A stretch of 64,000 nt of DNA from Aurantimonas aggregata (lineage in GTDB: Bacteria; Pseudomonadota; Alphaproteobacteria; Rhizobiales; Rhizobiaceae): positions 1 through 64,000 of the forward strand of contig NZ_JAAAMJ010000016.1 in NCBI RefSeq assembly GCF_010500835.1. The letters are read 5' to 3'. Position 1 is the stretch's first letter. The number at the start of each line of letters is the position of its first letter. A model generated the notes under the pieces. That model made no database searches and was not told where the DNA came from. It saw only the letters and a program-made list of their open reading frames with translations. Shown piece by piece: positions 28,436 through 37,665 of the stretch. A program made the position numbers and the translations under genes.

Positions 28436-29950
28436 ATGACCACGCCGACGGTCCGCCTCGACCCATCCGACAACGTCGTCACTGCGCTGCGCGCCCTGGA
28501 GGCCGGCACGGCGGTCGAGGAGACGCTGACGCTCGGGCTGATCCCGCGCGGCCACAAGATCGCGACCCGGACGATCCCCGCTGGCCAGCCGGTGATGAAA
28601 TACGCGCAGATCATCGGCTACGCCGCCGAGGACATTGCCGCCGGCGCGCATGTCCACACCCACAATGTCGCGTTCCGCGGCACGGCGCATAATTACGACT
28701 TCGCCACGGATCTGCGGCCTGTCGCGATGGTGCCCGAGGCGCCGCGCGACACGTTCATGGGCTATCGCCGAGCCGACGGGCGGGTCGGGACGCGCAACAC
28801 CATTGCCGTCCTCACCTCGGTGAACTGCTCGGCGACGGCCGCCCGCAAGATCGCCGAGGCCTTCAGGCCGGAGGAACTGGCGGCCTTCCCGAACGTCGAC
28901 GGCGTCACGGCCTATGTCCACGGCACCGGTTGCGGCATGGGCGGCGACGGGGAGGGGTTCGACGCGCTGCAGCGGGTAATGTGGGGCTATGCGCGCCACC
29001 CCAACGTCGCCGGCGTGCTGATGGTCGGGCTCGGCTGCGAGGTCAACCAGATCGACTGGCTGCTCGAGGCCTACGGCATCGAGAAGGGCCCGATGTTCCA
29101 GGCGATGAACATCCAGGACGTCGCGGGCCTGCGCCGCACCGTCGAGATCGGCATCGAGAAGATCCGCGCCATGCTGCCGATCGCCAATGCCGCGACGCGC
29201 GAGCCATGCCCGGCCTCGGAGCTGATGGTCGGGCTGCAATGCGGCGGCTCCGACGCCTGGTCCGGGATCACCGCCAACCCGGCGCTCGGCTATGCCTGCG
29301 ACCTCCTGGTCGCGCAGGGCGGCACCGGGGTGCTGGCGGAGACACCGGAGATCTACGGCGCCGAGCACCTGCTGACCCGCCGCGCCATCGACGAGAAAAC
29401 CGGGCAGAAGCTCGTGAGACTGATCGAGTGGTGGGAGGACTACACCGCGCGCAACAAGGGCTCGATGGACAACAATCCCTCGCCCGGCAACAAGAAGGGC
29501 GGGCTGACGACGATCCTCGAGAAGTCGCTCGGCGCCGCCGCCAAGGGCGGCACCTCGCCGCTGACCGGGGTCTTCCGCTACGCCGAGCCGATCACGGCGC
29601 GGGGCTTCGTTTTCATGGATTCGCCCGGCTACGATCCGGCTTCGGTGACCGGCCAGATCGCGTCGGGCTGCAACCTCGTGGCGTTTACCACTGGGCGCGG
29701 GTCGGCGGCCGGCTTCAAGCCGGCGCCGTCGATCAAGATCGCGACGAACAGCGAGATGTACCGGCGGATGACAGAGGACATGGACTACGACGCCGGGCGC
29801 ATCGTCTCCGAGGGCATGTCGATCGAGACGGCCGGCCGCGAGATCTACGAACTGCTGCTGCGCGTCGCCTCGGGCGAGGCGTCGAAGTCAGAGGCCCAGG
29901 GCCTCGGCGACTACGAGTTCGTGCCCTGGCAGATCGGCGCGACGATGTGA
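28436..29950 (+). CDS. uxaA: Altronate dehydratase (UxaA family)
   Basis: A 504-aa protein with an N-terminal SAF domain (~residues 1-95: LIPRGHKIATRTIPAGQPVMKYAQIIG as positions ~32-58, HVHTHN) and a C-terminal metal-dependent dehydratase domain (YRRADGRVGTRNTIAVL, CSATAARKIAEAF, GTGCGMGGDGEGFD, GGSDAWSGITANPALGYA, TTGRGSAAGFKPAPSIKIATN by position). It converts D-altronate to 2-keto-3-deoxygluconate in galacturonate breakdown. Full length for the family. AGGA precedes the ATG at 28436. It is divergent from TRAP system 1. Galactarate dehydratase is a relative, but length and context favour UxaA. Confidence 0.92.
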   Translation: MTTPTVRLDPSDNVVTALRALEAGTAVEETLTLGLIPRGHKIATRTIPAGQPVMKYAQIIGYAAEDIAAGAHVHTHNVAFRGTAHNYDFATDLRPVAMVPEAPRDTFMGYRRADGRVGTRNTIAVLTSVNCSATAARKIAEAFRPEELAAFPNVDGVTAYVHGTGCGMGGDGEGFDALQRVMWGYARHPNVAGVLMVGLGCEVNQIDWLLEAYGIEKGPMFQAMNIQDVAGLRRTVEIGIEKIRAMLPIANAATREPCPASELMVGLQCGGSDAWSGITANPALGYACDLLVAQGGTGVLAETPEIYGAEHLLTRRAIDEKTGQKLVRLIEWWEDYTARNKGSMDNNPSPGNKKGGLTTILEKSLGAAAKGGTSPLTGVFRYAEPITARGFVFMDSPGYDPASVTGQIASGCNLVAFTTGRGSAAGFKPAPSIKIATNSEMYRRMTEDMDYDAGRIVSEGMSIETAGREIYELLLRVASGEASKSEAQGLGDYEFVPWQIGATM

Positions 29951-29966
29951 GGCGGGGCTCGCCCGG

Positions 29967-31595
29967 TCAGTTGCGGTGGAACGTGCCGAGGCCGGCCCGG
30001 TCGTAGAATTCCAGCGTCACGCTGTTGGCGCTGCCATCGCCACCCGATCGAAACCGCACCGCGGATAGCGGCGCGGCATTCTCGCCGATCGGCTCGAAGG
30101 TGAAGACGTCGCCATCGTAGGGGGTGAGCGGGAAGCGCTTGGGCGCGTCGGCGGGGCCCAGTTTCATCGACAGCATTCCATCGTCGGCCTCGACCACAAG
30201 CGGGCCGTAATAGCTGTTGTCATAGGTGCCGGCATAGGCGTCGTCGGTGCGCGGCGGTGCGGCGCGGGCGGGCGGTTCGGCATAATCGGGTCCGTCCCGC
30301 TCCGCGGCCATCATCTGGGCGAAGAAGCCGCCGATGAAGCTCAGCCAGTCGACGGTCTGCTCGCCATGTTGGGCGATGTCCATGAAGGTCGAGCCGATCG
30401 CCTCGGGCACGCCGATCGGCTCGCCGTTGGTGACGGCGGCGATGCCGAGCGCCTCGCCCGGCAGCAGCAGGATCGCCGTCGAGGTGCCGAGGACGAATGC
30501 ACCGGAATGGCCGAGCGTCACGCGGCCGAGATCGTCATAGCCGACATTCCACCCCAGCCCGTAGAAGCCGGCCCGCTCGGTCGGGTCGGCCGGCAGGCGC
30601 CCCGCGATATGCGGCAGATGGGTGGTCGCCAACGCACCGGCACCGACGATGGGCTCGCCCTCGAAGGTGCCTGCGCCCAGCTGCAGGCGCAGATATTGCG
30701 CAAGGTCCAAGATCGAGCCGCTGGCACCGCCGGCCGGTGCCTGGGCATCCGGCATGCGGTCGTAGCGCGCTTCCCAGCGCCGCTCGGCCGGATCGCCGAC
30801 GCGGACATGGATCCGCGCCCGGTTCGCATGGCTCAAATAATCCGCGTGGCGGAAGCTCGATCGGCTCATGCCGAGCGGCTCGAACAGAAGTCGCTGGGCC
30901 AGATCCTCGAATGGCTCGCCGGCAGCCTTGGCCGCCGCGACCGCGCCTGCGGTATAGCCGTAATTGCTGTAGTGGTAGGTGGAGCGGAACGGGTCCAGCG
31001 GCTGCTGATCGAGCCGCGACAGGATGGTCTCGCGGTCGAAGCCGAGATCCTCCAGGAGATCCCCGGCTCCGGTGTTCAGCCCCGAGCGATGCGACAAGAG
31101 GTCGGAGAAGGTCGCGTTTTCGGTGACATAGGGATCGGACAGCGCGAAGGACGGATCGTGGCCGCGCACCGGATCATCCCAGTCGAACAGCTCGTCGCCA
31201 ACGAGACGGGCGAGGATCGTCGAGGTGATCGGCTTCGATACCGACGCGAGCATGAACACCGTGTCGGTGTCCACAAGCGCCGGCTGTCCGATCTCGCGCA
31301 GGCCGAAGCCCTTGGCATAAAGGATCTCGTCCCTGTAGACGACCGCGACCGCGACGCCGGGGATCCCGGTTTTCGCCATCGCGGCCTCGACGACGTCGTC
31401 GAGTCGGCCGACGGCGGCCTCCACGTGCTGCCGGTCAAGAAGCGGCGGCACCGGCGCGATGGGGGCGGGGAGGAGCGTCGCTGGCGACGATTCCGCATCG
31501 TCGGCGCCGGCAGGCGCCGGCACGAGACCGATGAAGGCGCCGAGGAGAGGCCAAAGCAGCCTTGGGGATATTGCCAGAACAGCCAACCGGATCAT
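29967..31595 (-). CDS. Serine hydrolase, beta-lactamase/class C-like
   Basis: A 542-aa protein with an N-terminal hydrophobic export segment (~residues 1-30). It has a class-C-like serine hydrolase domain with SVSK (~residue 117), YSNYGY and GHSG, the three active-site motifs of this fold. The C-terminal ~100 residues form a lipocalin-like or DUF3471-type domain (YAGTYDNSYYGPLVVE...). It may act on peptides or esters in the periplasm. Substrate cannot be inferred. GAGGGAG lies 7 nt before the ATG at 31595; 7 extra residues from a TTG are less likely. It sits among uronate genes with no obvious link and converges on uxaA with a 16-bp gap. Confidence 0.85.
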   Translation of the reverse strand: MIRLAVLAISPRLLWPLLGAFIGLVPAPAGADDAESSPATLLPAPIAPVPPLLDRQHVEAAVGRLDDVVEAAMAKTGIPGVAVAVVYRDEILYAKGFGLREIGQPALVDTDTVFMLASVSKPITSTILARLVGDELFDWDDPVRGHDPSFALSDPYVTENATFSDLLSHRSGLNTGAGDLLEDLGFDRETILSRLDQQPLDPFRSTYHYSNYGYTAGAVAAAKAAGEPFEDLAQRLLFEPLGMSRSSFRHADYLSHANRARIHVRVGDPAERRWEARYDRMPDAQAPAGGASGSILDLAQYLRLQLGAGTFEGEPIVGAGALATTHLPHIAGRLPADPTERAGFYGLGWNVGYDDLGRVTLGHSGAFVLGTSTAILLLPGEALGIAAVTNGEPIGVPEAIGSTFMDIAQHGEQTVDWLSFIGGFFAQMMAAERDGPDYAEPPARAAPPRTDDAYAGTYDNSYYGPLVVEADDGMLSMKLGPADAPKRFPLTPYDGDVFTFEPIGENAAPLSAVRFRSGGDGSANSVTLEFYDRAGLGTFHRN

Positions 31596-31702
31596 CGCGG
31601 TGCTCCCTCGCGTCAAGCCGGCTGAAAGCTGCCGGCCGCGGAAGCTTACGCTAGGTCAGACGGATGGGGAAATCCCGCCGCCGGGAGGCAGGGTTTGCCG
31701 CG

Positions 31703-32605
31703 TCAGCGGATCAGCGCGCCATAGTGGCGGACGACTTCGCCGGCCAGCGCATGGCCGCGGCGGACGGCGTCGGGCGCCGGGACGCCAGCGAGCCGCGCCG
31801 CGAGATATCCGGCGTTGAAGCTGTCGCCGGCGCCGGTCGTGTCGACAGCGTCGGTGATCGTCGCGGGCTGGATGCGCTCGCGGTGTTTGGGGGTCGCGAC
31901 CAGCGCCGGATCGGCGCCGTCCTTGACCACCACTTCGCCGACGCCGCAGCCAAGATATCGCTCCGCCGTCGCATCAGGCGAAGCGTCGCCGAAGGCCGCT
32001 TCCTCGTCCGGGAAGCTGGGCAGGCAGATCGTCGAGACCGACGCGCCGGCGGTGATCGCATCGCGCATCTCGGCCGGGTTCGGCCAGAGCCGCGGCCTTA
32101 TGTTCGGATCGAAGGCGACGGTCTTGCCGGCGGCCTTGGCCGCGCCGAGCGACTCGATCAGGCGTTGCCGGTCGGGCGCGGGCAGGATCGCCAGCGTGAT
32201 GCCGGAGAAGTAGAAGGCGTCGCCCGCCGCGAAGGCCCGGGCGAGATGCGCCGGATCGGCGGCCAGCAGCCTGGCTGCGGCGCTGTCGCGCCAGTAGGAG
32301 AAGCTGCGCTCGGCACCTTCCAGATGGATCATGTAGAGGCCTGGCATACGCTCCGGTATGCGGCGGACGTGATCCGTCACGAGTCCGGCGTCGGCGAAGA
32401 AGGCCTGCATCTCGTCCGACGTGCCATCGGTGCCGAGGGCGGTCAGATAGGCGACGGCCCAGTCCGGGCCGAGTTCGCGGCGCAGATACCAGGCGGTGTT
32501 CAGCGTGTCGCCGGCAAAGCCCTTGCGGTAGAGCCCGTCTCCGGCGGAGGCGAGCTCCACCATGCACTCGCCGATCGAGACGATGATTGTCTTCGGCATG
32601 CTCAC
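31703..32605 (-). CDS. kdgK: 2-keto-3-deoxygluconate kinase
   Basis: A 300-aa PfkB-family sugar kinase that phosphorylates KDG to KDPG, the shared step of all uronate routes in this cluster. The N-terminal IGECMVELA, the GGDTLNTA-like GFAGDTLNTAWYL, and the C-terminal TTGAGDSFNAGYLA with the catalytic Asp support KdgK. The GTG at 32605 overlaps the uxuA stop (GTGA), so I list it; an ATG at 32599 two codons later is equally possible. Third gene of gntR-uxuA-kdgK. No KDPG aldolase is in the window. Confidence 0.92.
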   Translation of the reverse strand: MSMPKTIIVSIGECMVELASAGDGLYRKGFAGDTLNTAWYLRRELGPDWAVAYLTALGTDGTSDEMQAFFADAGLVTDHVRRIPERMPGLYMIHLEGAERSFSYWRDSAAARLLAADPAHLARAFAAGDAFYFSGITLAILPAPDRQRLIESLGAAKAAGKTVAFDPNIRPRLWPNPAEMRDAITAGASVSTICLPSFPDEEAAFGDASPDATAERYLGCGVGEVVVKDGADPALVATPKHRERIQPATITDAVDTTGAGDSFNAGYLAARLAGVPAPDAVRRGHALAGEVVRHYGALIR

Positions 32606-33798
32606 GCGGCGGCACCGTCGATGGCGTTCACCGCGGCGATCACGCCGCGCAGTTCGGCGAGGCCGCGCAGCCGTCCGATCAGCGGATAGCCGGGATGCGT
32701 GCCGCGGCCGACGTCGGAAAGCAGTTCGTGGCCGTGGTCGGGTCGCATCGGAATCTCCCAGTCGGCGCGGCCGGCGGTCTTGCGCCGGCGCTCTTCCGCA
32801 AGCAGGACGCGTATCAGCGCCACCATGTCGTTGTCACCACCCAGATGATCGGCTTCCTCGAAGGAGCCGTCTTCTTCCTTGGCGACATTGCGCAGATGGG
32901 CGAAATGGATGCGCTCGGCGAAACGCGCGGCGATGGCCGGCACGTCGTTGGCCGGGTTGGCGCCGAGCGAGCCGGCGCACAGCGTCAGGCCGTTCGCCGG
33001 CGAGTCGACGCAGTCCATGACGAAGGCGATGTCGTCGGCATTGGAGACGACGCGTGGCAGGCCGAAAAGCGGCCGCGGGGGGTCGTCCGGGTGGACGCAG
33101 AGCCGGATGCCGACCTCCTCGGCCGTCGGGACGACCTCTTCGAGGAAGCGCCGGAAATTCGCCCGGACGTCGTCGCGGCTTACGCCGTCATAGCGCTTCA
33201 GCACCTCGCGCAGGCCCGGCACGTCGTAGCGCTCGTAGGCGCCGGGCAGGCCCGCCATTATGGCGCTAAGCAGGCGCTCGCGCTCGGTCTCGTCCGAGGC
33301 ATCGAACCACGCCTTGGCGCGGGCCAGCAAATCGGGCGCGAGACCGTCGGCGGCGCCCGGCCGCTCCAGCATGAAAACATCGAAGGCGACATATTCGTGC
33401 ATGTTGAAACGCAGGCTGCTGCCGCCGCCGGGCAGGGGCTGGGCCAGTTGCGTGCGCGTCCAGTCGAGCAGCGGCATGAAATTGTAGCAGACGATCTCGA
33501 TGCCGCAGGCGGCGAGATTGCGCAGCGACTGGCGATAGGCGTCGAAGATGCGCGACAGGTCGCCGTCGCCGAGCTTGATGCCCTCGTGCAGCGGCAGGCT
33601 CTCGACCACCTGCCAGCGCAGCCCGAGGGTCGGATCGGCCTCGATGATCGCCTGGCGGTCGCGGATTGCCGCTTCGCTCCAGATTTCGCCATAGGGGATT
33701 TCGTGCAGTGCGTTGACGATTCCCCGTGCGCCGGTCTGGCGAATCTCATGAAGCCCTATCCGGTCCTGCGGGCCGAACCAGCGCCACGTTTCCTGCAT
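32602..33798 (-). CDS. uxuA: Mannonate dehydratase
   Basis: A 398-aa TIM-barrel enzyme that converts D-mannonate to 2-keto-3-deoxygluconate with Mn2+ or Fe2+. MQETWRWFGPQD, the WQVVESLPLHEGIKLG stretch, VCYNFMPLLDWTRT, LCVHPDDPPRP, NGLTLCAGSLG and MRPDHGHELL are all UxuA blocks, with Cys and His metal ligands. GGGGGAAGAC precedes the ATG. It lies between gntR and kdgK and overlaps kdgK by 4 bp. Confidence 0.95.
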   Translation of the reverse strand: MQETWRWFGPQDRIGLHEIRQTGARGIVNALHEIPYGEIWSEAAIRDRQAIIEADPTLGLRWQVVESLPLHEGIKLGDGDLSRIFDAYRQSLRNLAACGIEIVCYNFMPLLDWTRTQLAQPLPGGGSSLRFNMHEYVAFDVFMLERPGAADGLAPDLLARAKAWFDASDETERERLLSAIMAGLPGAYERYDVPGLREVLKRYDGVSRDDVRANFRRFLEEVVPTAEEVGIRLCVHPDDPPRPLFGLPRVVSNADDIAFVMDCVDSPANGLTLCAGSLGANPANDVPAIAARFAERIHFAHLRNVAKEEDGSFEEADHLGGDNDMVALIRVLLAEERRRKTAGRADWEIPMRPDHGHELLSDVGRGTHPGYPLIGRLRGLAELRGVIAAVNAIDGAAA

Positions 33799-33854
33799 GT
33801 CTTCCCCCGTCTTCCGGCCCGGTCTCGCGGTGCCTCAGTCAATATTGGCGACGA

Positions 33855-34559
33855 TCAGGCTTGTTCCGCGTCGTCGAAAAACTGCTCGAACTCGGCCTTC
33901 AGGCGCACGAGATGCTGGTTGAGGCGGCCGAGATGGGTGCGCATCGCGACCTCCGCCGCGGCCGGGTCGCCGGCCCTGATCGCCTCGTAGATCGCCATGT
34001 GGTCGTCGTAGACGGCCGGCTGGCCGAAGGCGAGGGAGAGGAAACGCATCCGGTCCATCTGCGCCTTCTGCTCGTCGATCAGCGTCCAGGCGAAGCCGCA
34101 GCCGGCGCCTTCCGCGATGAGGCGATGGAACATGTCGTCGAGCTGGTGGAATTCGCGCCGGTCGTCGGCGGCCTGGGCGGCGCGCTGCAGCTGCAGGTTC
34201 GCGCCCAGCTTCTCCACCAGCGCGGCGCGCTCGCCCTCGCAGGCCTCGCGAACGACCGCGACCTCGAGAGCTTCCCGGATGAAGCGGGCATTCAGCACTT
34301 CGCGGACGGAGATCTTGACGACTTCCGTGCGGCGCTGCGGCTGGATCTTGAGGTAGCCGGTCCGCGCCAGGCGGATGAACGCCTCGCGCACCGGCTGGCG
34401 CGAAACGCCCATGCGGCGGGCGATCTCCGCCTCCGAAATGCCGGTCCCCGGCGGCAGGCGCAGCTCGAGAATGGCCTGACGCAGCTCGGCAAACACCGCA
34501 TCCGCGATCGTGCCGCGGGCAGGCAAAACAGGTGCTGAAAGAGCGGGTTGGTGCGGCAT
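33855..34559 (-). CDS. GntR-family (FCD) transcriptional regulator of uronate genes
   Basis: A 234-aa regulator with an N-terminal winged helix (residues ~15-80: LRQAILELRLPPGTGISEAE by position, RMGVSRQPVREAFIRLARTG) and an FCD effector domain. The latter carries the Asp/His metal ligands in QLDDMFHRLI, DDHMAIYEAI and MRTHLGRL. I place the start at the ATG at 34559, 6 nt behind AAGAGG; an ATG two codons earlier lies directly on that ribosome site. It is divergent from uxaC and upstream of uxuA-kdgK, so it probably represses the uronate genes and is released by a hexuronate intermediate (inference, UxuR/ExuR-like). Confidence 0.88.
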   Translation of the reverse strand: MPHQPALSAPVLPARGTIADAVFAELRQAILELRLPPGTGISEAEIARRMGVSRQPVREAFIRLARTGYLKIQPQRRTEVVKISVREVLNARFIREALEVAVVREACEGERAALVEKLGANLQLQRAAQAADDRREFHQLDDMFHRLIAEGAGCGFAWTLIDEQKAQMDRMRFLSLAFGQPAVYDDHMAIYEAIRAGDPAAAEVAMRTHLGRLNQHLVRLKAEFEQFFDDAEQA

Positions 34560-34579
34560 GGCCATCCTCTTGACACCCT

Positions 34580-34602
34580 TCGCATACTACCATACCAGTC
34601 CA
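34580..34602. promoter_or_regulatory. Candidate operator in the gntR-uxaC divergent promoter
   Basis: The 69-bp gap holds CGCATACTACCATACCAGT: two CATAC-type half-sites 9 bp apart and a TACCATACC core. This spacing and the tiny divergent promoter fit autoregulation by the FCD regulator. The TGTATACA palindrome before dctP shares only the GTAT core. Confidence 0.35.
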
Positions 34603-34628
34603 CACACAAGCTGAGGGTGAGGAGAACC

Positions 34629-36035
34629 ATGGCGCTTCTGGCGGACGACAGGCTGTTTCCCACTGAAGCGCGCTCGCGGGCTATGGCCCGGTCGCTCTAC
34701 GAGACCGTGAGGTCCCTGCCGATCGTCAGCCCGCATGGCCACACCGATCCGCGCTGGTTCGCCGAGAACCAGCATTTTCCCGACCCGGCGCACCTGATCG
34801 TTGTGCCCGACCACTACATTTTCCGGATGCTGGTCTCGCAGGGCGTGCCGTTGGCGGCGCTGGGCGTGCCCTCCGCCGACGGTTCGCCGGTCGAGACCGA
34901 CGGGCGGGTGATCTGGCGGCGCTTCGCCGAGAACTACCATCTGTTCCGTGGCACGCCAACGCGGCTCTGGCTCGACGACGCCTTCCAGAACCTCTTCGGT
35001 ATCGATGAGCGCCTCTCGGCCGAGAATGCCGACAGGGCCTATGACCGCATCGCAGAGTGCCTGGCGCAGGAAGACTTCCGCCCGCGGGCACTTTTCGAGC
35101 GCTTCGGCGTCGAGGTCATCGCCACCACCGAGGGGGCGCTCGACGATCTGGCTTTCCACCGCGCCATCAAGGAGAGCGGCTGGAGCGGCCGCGTCGTCAC
35201 GACCTATCGCCCGGACGCGGTCGTCGACCCGGACTTTCCCGGCTTTGCCGCCAACCTCGTCCGGCTCGGCGAGCTGACCGGCTGCGACACCGGCACGTTC
35301 GCCGGCTATCTTGACGCGCATCGGGCGCGGCGGCGTTTCTTCCGTGAGCATGGCGCGACGGCGACGGACCACGGTCATCCGACCGCGCGCACCGCCAGTC
35401 TTTCCGCTGCCGAGGCTGCTGCGCTCTACGACCGCGTGCGCGACGGCCACGCTTCGGCCGACGAGCGCGAGCAGTTCCGGGCCCTGATGCTGACCGAGAT
35501 GGCCAAGCTCTCGGTCGAGGACGGCATGGTGATGCAGATCCATGCCGGCTCGTTCCGCAACCATTCGGGTCCGGTCGCCGCCGCGTTCGGCCGCGACAAG
35601 GGCTTCGACATCCCCATGCCGACGAACTACGTCGACGCGCTCAAGCCGATGCTGGACGTGGTGGGAATGGAGCCGGGGCTCACCATCATCCTCTTCACCC
35701 TCGACGAGACCGTCTATGCCCGCGAGCTCGCGCCGCTGGCCGGCGTCTATCCGGCGCTGCGGCTCGGGCCACCCTGGTGGTTCTACGATTCCTTCCAGGG
35801 GATGAAGCGGTTCCGCGAACAGGTCACCGAGACAGCCGGCTTCTACAACACCGTCGGCTTCAACGACGATACCCGCGCCTTCTGCTCGATCCCCGCCCGG
35901 CACGACGTCGCGCGGCGGGTGGACTGCGGCTATCTCGCCGAGCTCGTGACGACAGGACGCCTCGACGAGGACGAGGCGTTCGAGGTCGCGCACGATCTCA
36001 CCTATCGCCTGGCCAAGGAGGCCTACAGGCTCTAA
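34629..36035 (+). CDS. uxaC: Glucuronate isomerase
   Basis: A 468-aa amidohydrolase-fold isomerase that converts D-glucuronate to fructuronate and D-galacturonate to tagaturonate. The metal motif [14 protein letters not shown] (HxH), [26 protein letters not shown], and the C-terminal [10 protein letters not shown] and [17 protein letters not shown] are typical UxaC. GAGGAGAACC directly precedes the ATG at 34629. It starts a + strand operon with the second TRAP system, a UxuB-like enzyme, kdgF, kduI and kduD. Confidence 0.95.
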   Translation: MALLADDRLFPTEARSRAMARSLYETVRSLPIVSPHGHTDPRWFAENQHFPDPAHLIVVPDHYIFRMLVSQGVPLAALGVPSADGSPVETDGRVIWRRFAENYHLFRGTPTRLWLDDAFQNLFGIDERLSAENADRAYDRIAECLAQEDFRPRALFERFGVEVIATTEGALDDLAFHRAIKESGWSGRVVTTYRPDAVVDPDFPGFAANLVRLGELTGCDTGTFAGYLDAHRARRRFFREHGATATDHGHPTARTASLSAAEAAALYDRVRDGHASADEREQFRALMLTEMAKLSVEDGMVMQIHAGSFRNHSGPVAAAFGRDKGFDIPMPTNYVDALKPMLDVVGMEPGLTIILFTLDETVYARELAPLAGVYPALRLGPPWWFYDSFQGMKRFREQVTETAGFYNTVGFNDDTRAFCSIPARHDVARRVDCGYLAELVTTGRLDEDEAFEVAHDLTYRLAKEAYRL

Positions 36036-36073
36036 CGGCGGCATCGCCGCTGCATTCTGGGAGGAAGCACAAC

Positions 36074-37063
36074 ATGGGCATGATCAGAACTATCGCCACA
36101 CGGCTCGCCGTCGCCACCGCGCTCGCCGGTCTCGCGTCTTCGGCCTTCGCGCAGGAAATCGTCCTGCGCTCGTCGGACACGCATCCGGACGGCTACCCGA
36201 CCGTGGAGGCGGTCGAGTTCATGGGCGAACTCATCAAGGAGCGCACGGACGGGCGCATCGCGGTCGAGGTCTATCATTCGGCGCAGCTCGGCGAGGAAAA
36301 GGACACGATCGAGCAGACGCAGTTCGGCGTCATCGATCTCAACCGCGTCTCGATGGGCACGATGAACAACGTCGTCGAGGCGACGCGGGCGTTCTCGCTG
36401 CCCTACATCTTCCGCTCGACCGACCATCTGCATGCGGTCACCGACGGGCCGATCGGCCAGGAAGTGCTGGAGTCCTTCGCGCCGCACAACATGATCGGAC
36501 TGGCGATCTACGACGCCGGCTTCCGCTCCTTCTACAACTCCAAGAAGCCGATCAACTCGATGGAAGACCTGGCGGGCATGAAGTTCCGCGTCATCCAATC
36601 CGACGTCTTCGTCGACATGGTCAATGCGCTCGGCGCCAACGCAACGCCGATGCCCTACGGCGAGGTCTATTCGGCCATCCAGACCGGCGTCATCGACGGC
36701 GCGGAGAACAACTGGCCGAGCCTGGAATCCTCCAAGCACTACGAGGTCGCCAAGTACTACACGCTCGACGAGCACATGAGCGTGCCGGAGATCCTCGTGA
36801 TGTCGAAGATGAGCTGGGAGAAGCTCACGCCGGAAGACCAGGAGATCATCCGGACCGCGGCGCAGGACAGCGTCGCCGAGATGCGCAAGCTCTGGCAGGC
36901 GCGCGAGGCGGAATCGGAGAAGGTTGTCACCGACGCCGGCGTCGAGATCGTCCGCGAGATCGACAAGCAGCCCTTCATGGACGCGATGAAGCCGGTCTAC
37001 GAGAAGCACGTCACCAGCGACGTCCTGAAGGACATGGTCGCCCGCATCCAGGCGACCGAGTAG
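36074..37063 (+). CDS. dctP: TRAP transporter substrate-binding protein DctP (system 2)
   Basis: A 329-aa periplasmic protein with a signal peptide ending at SSAFAQ (~residue 26). [37 protein letters not shown], the carboxylate-binding Arg in [14 protein letters not shown] and [22 protein letters not shown] (by position) mark a DctP of the DctP/SiaP group. GGGAGGAAGC precedes the ATG. It lies 38 bp after uxaC in the uronate operon, so a hexuronate or unsaturated uronate is the likely ligand. Confidence 0.93.
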   Translation: MGMIRTIATRLAVATALAGLASSAFAQEIVLRSSDTHPDGYPTVEAVEFMGELIKERTDGRIAVEVYHSAQLGEEKDTIEQTQFGVIDLNRVSMGTMNNVVEATRAFSLPYIFRSTDHLHAVTDGPIGQEVLESFAPHNMIGLAIYDAGFRSFYNSKKPINSMEDLAGMKFRVIQSDVFVDMVNALGANATPMPYGEVYSAIQTGVIDGAENNWPSLESSKHYEVAKYYTLDEHMSVPEILVMSKMSWEKLTPEDQEIIRTAAQDSVAEMRKLWQAREAESEKVVTDAGVEIVREIDKQPFMDAMKPVYEKHVTSDVLKDMVARIQATE

Positions 37064-37074
37064 GCCCCAGAACC

Positions 37075-37105
37075 GGGCACCCGCCGGCGCGAGCCGGGGG
37101 TGCCC
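37075..37105 (+). terminator. Intercistronic hairpin after dctP (system 2)
   Basis: GGGCACCC (37075-37082) pairs with GGGTGCCC (37098-37105), and an inner GCCGG/CCGGC-type stem extends it. It starts 12 nt after the dctP stop and is not followed by a T-tract. It probably stabilises or partly terminates the message so that the binding protein is made in excess. Confidence 0.75.
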
Positions 37106-37142
37106 GTCATCCATTCCCGCAACGAACGAAAGCCGCACGCAC

Positions 37143-37658
37143 ATGCGTGACGCACTGCTCGCGATCGACCCCTTCATTCGGCTCCTCGCGAAAGCCGCGC
37201 TCTACGCCGCCGGCGTCGGGCTCGTGGCGATGACGCTGGTCATCTTCTGGCAGGTCTTCGGCCGCTACGTGCTCAACAGCAGCCCGAGCTGGTCGGAATC
37301 CGTCGCCGTCATCCTGATGGCCTGGTTCATCTTCCTGGGCGCCTCGGTCGGCATTCGCGAGGGTTACCACCTCGGCTTCGACGTGCTGATGTACGTCATG
37401 CCGCCGACGGGAAAAATCGTCCTGCGCACGATCTCGGACCTCGCGGTACTCGGTTTCGCGCTCGCGATGATGATCTACGGGACCCAGCTGCTCCAGGGCA
37501 CGTGGGGCGCTGTGATCCCGACGCTCGGCCTGTCCGTCGGCCTCAGCTTCCTGCCGCTCATCGTCGGCGGCGGCCTGTCCATCCTGTTCACCGTCGAGCG
37601 CATCCTGCGCCGCTTCAGCGGCCTCGAGAACGCCAACGCCTTCGCGATTGCGGACTGA
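37143..37658 (+). CDS. dctQ: TRAP transporter small permease DctQ (system 2)
   Basis: A 171-aa membrane protein with four helices and the family block VFGRYVLNSSPSWSESVAV, followed by FLGASVGIREGYHLG with the conserved Glu/His region. The ribosome site before the ATG at 37143 is weak. It ends 7 bp before dctM. Confidence 0.91.
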   Translation: MRDALLAIDPFIRLLAKAALYAAGVGLVAMTLVIFWQVFGRYVLNSSPSWSESVAVILMAWFIFLGASVGIREGYHLGFDVLMYVMPPTGKIVLRTISDLAVLGFALAMMIYGTQLLQGTWGAVIPTLGLSVGLSFLPLIVGGGLSILFTVERILRRFSGLENANAFAIAD

Positions 37659-37665
37659 AGCCACC

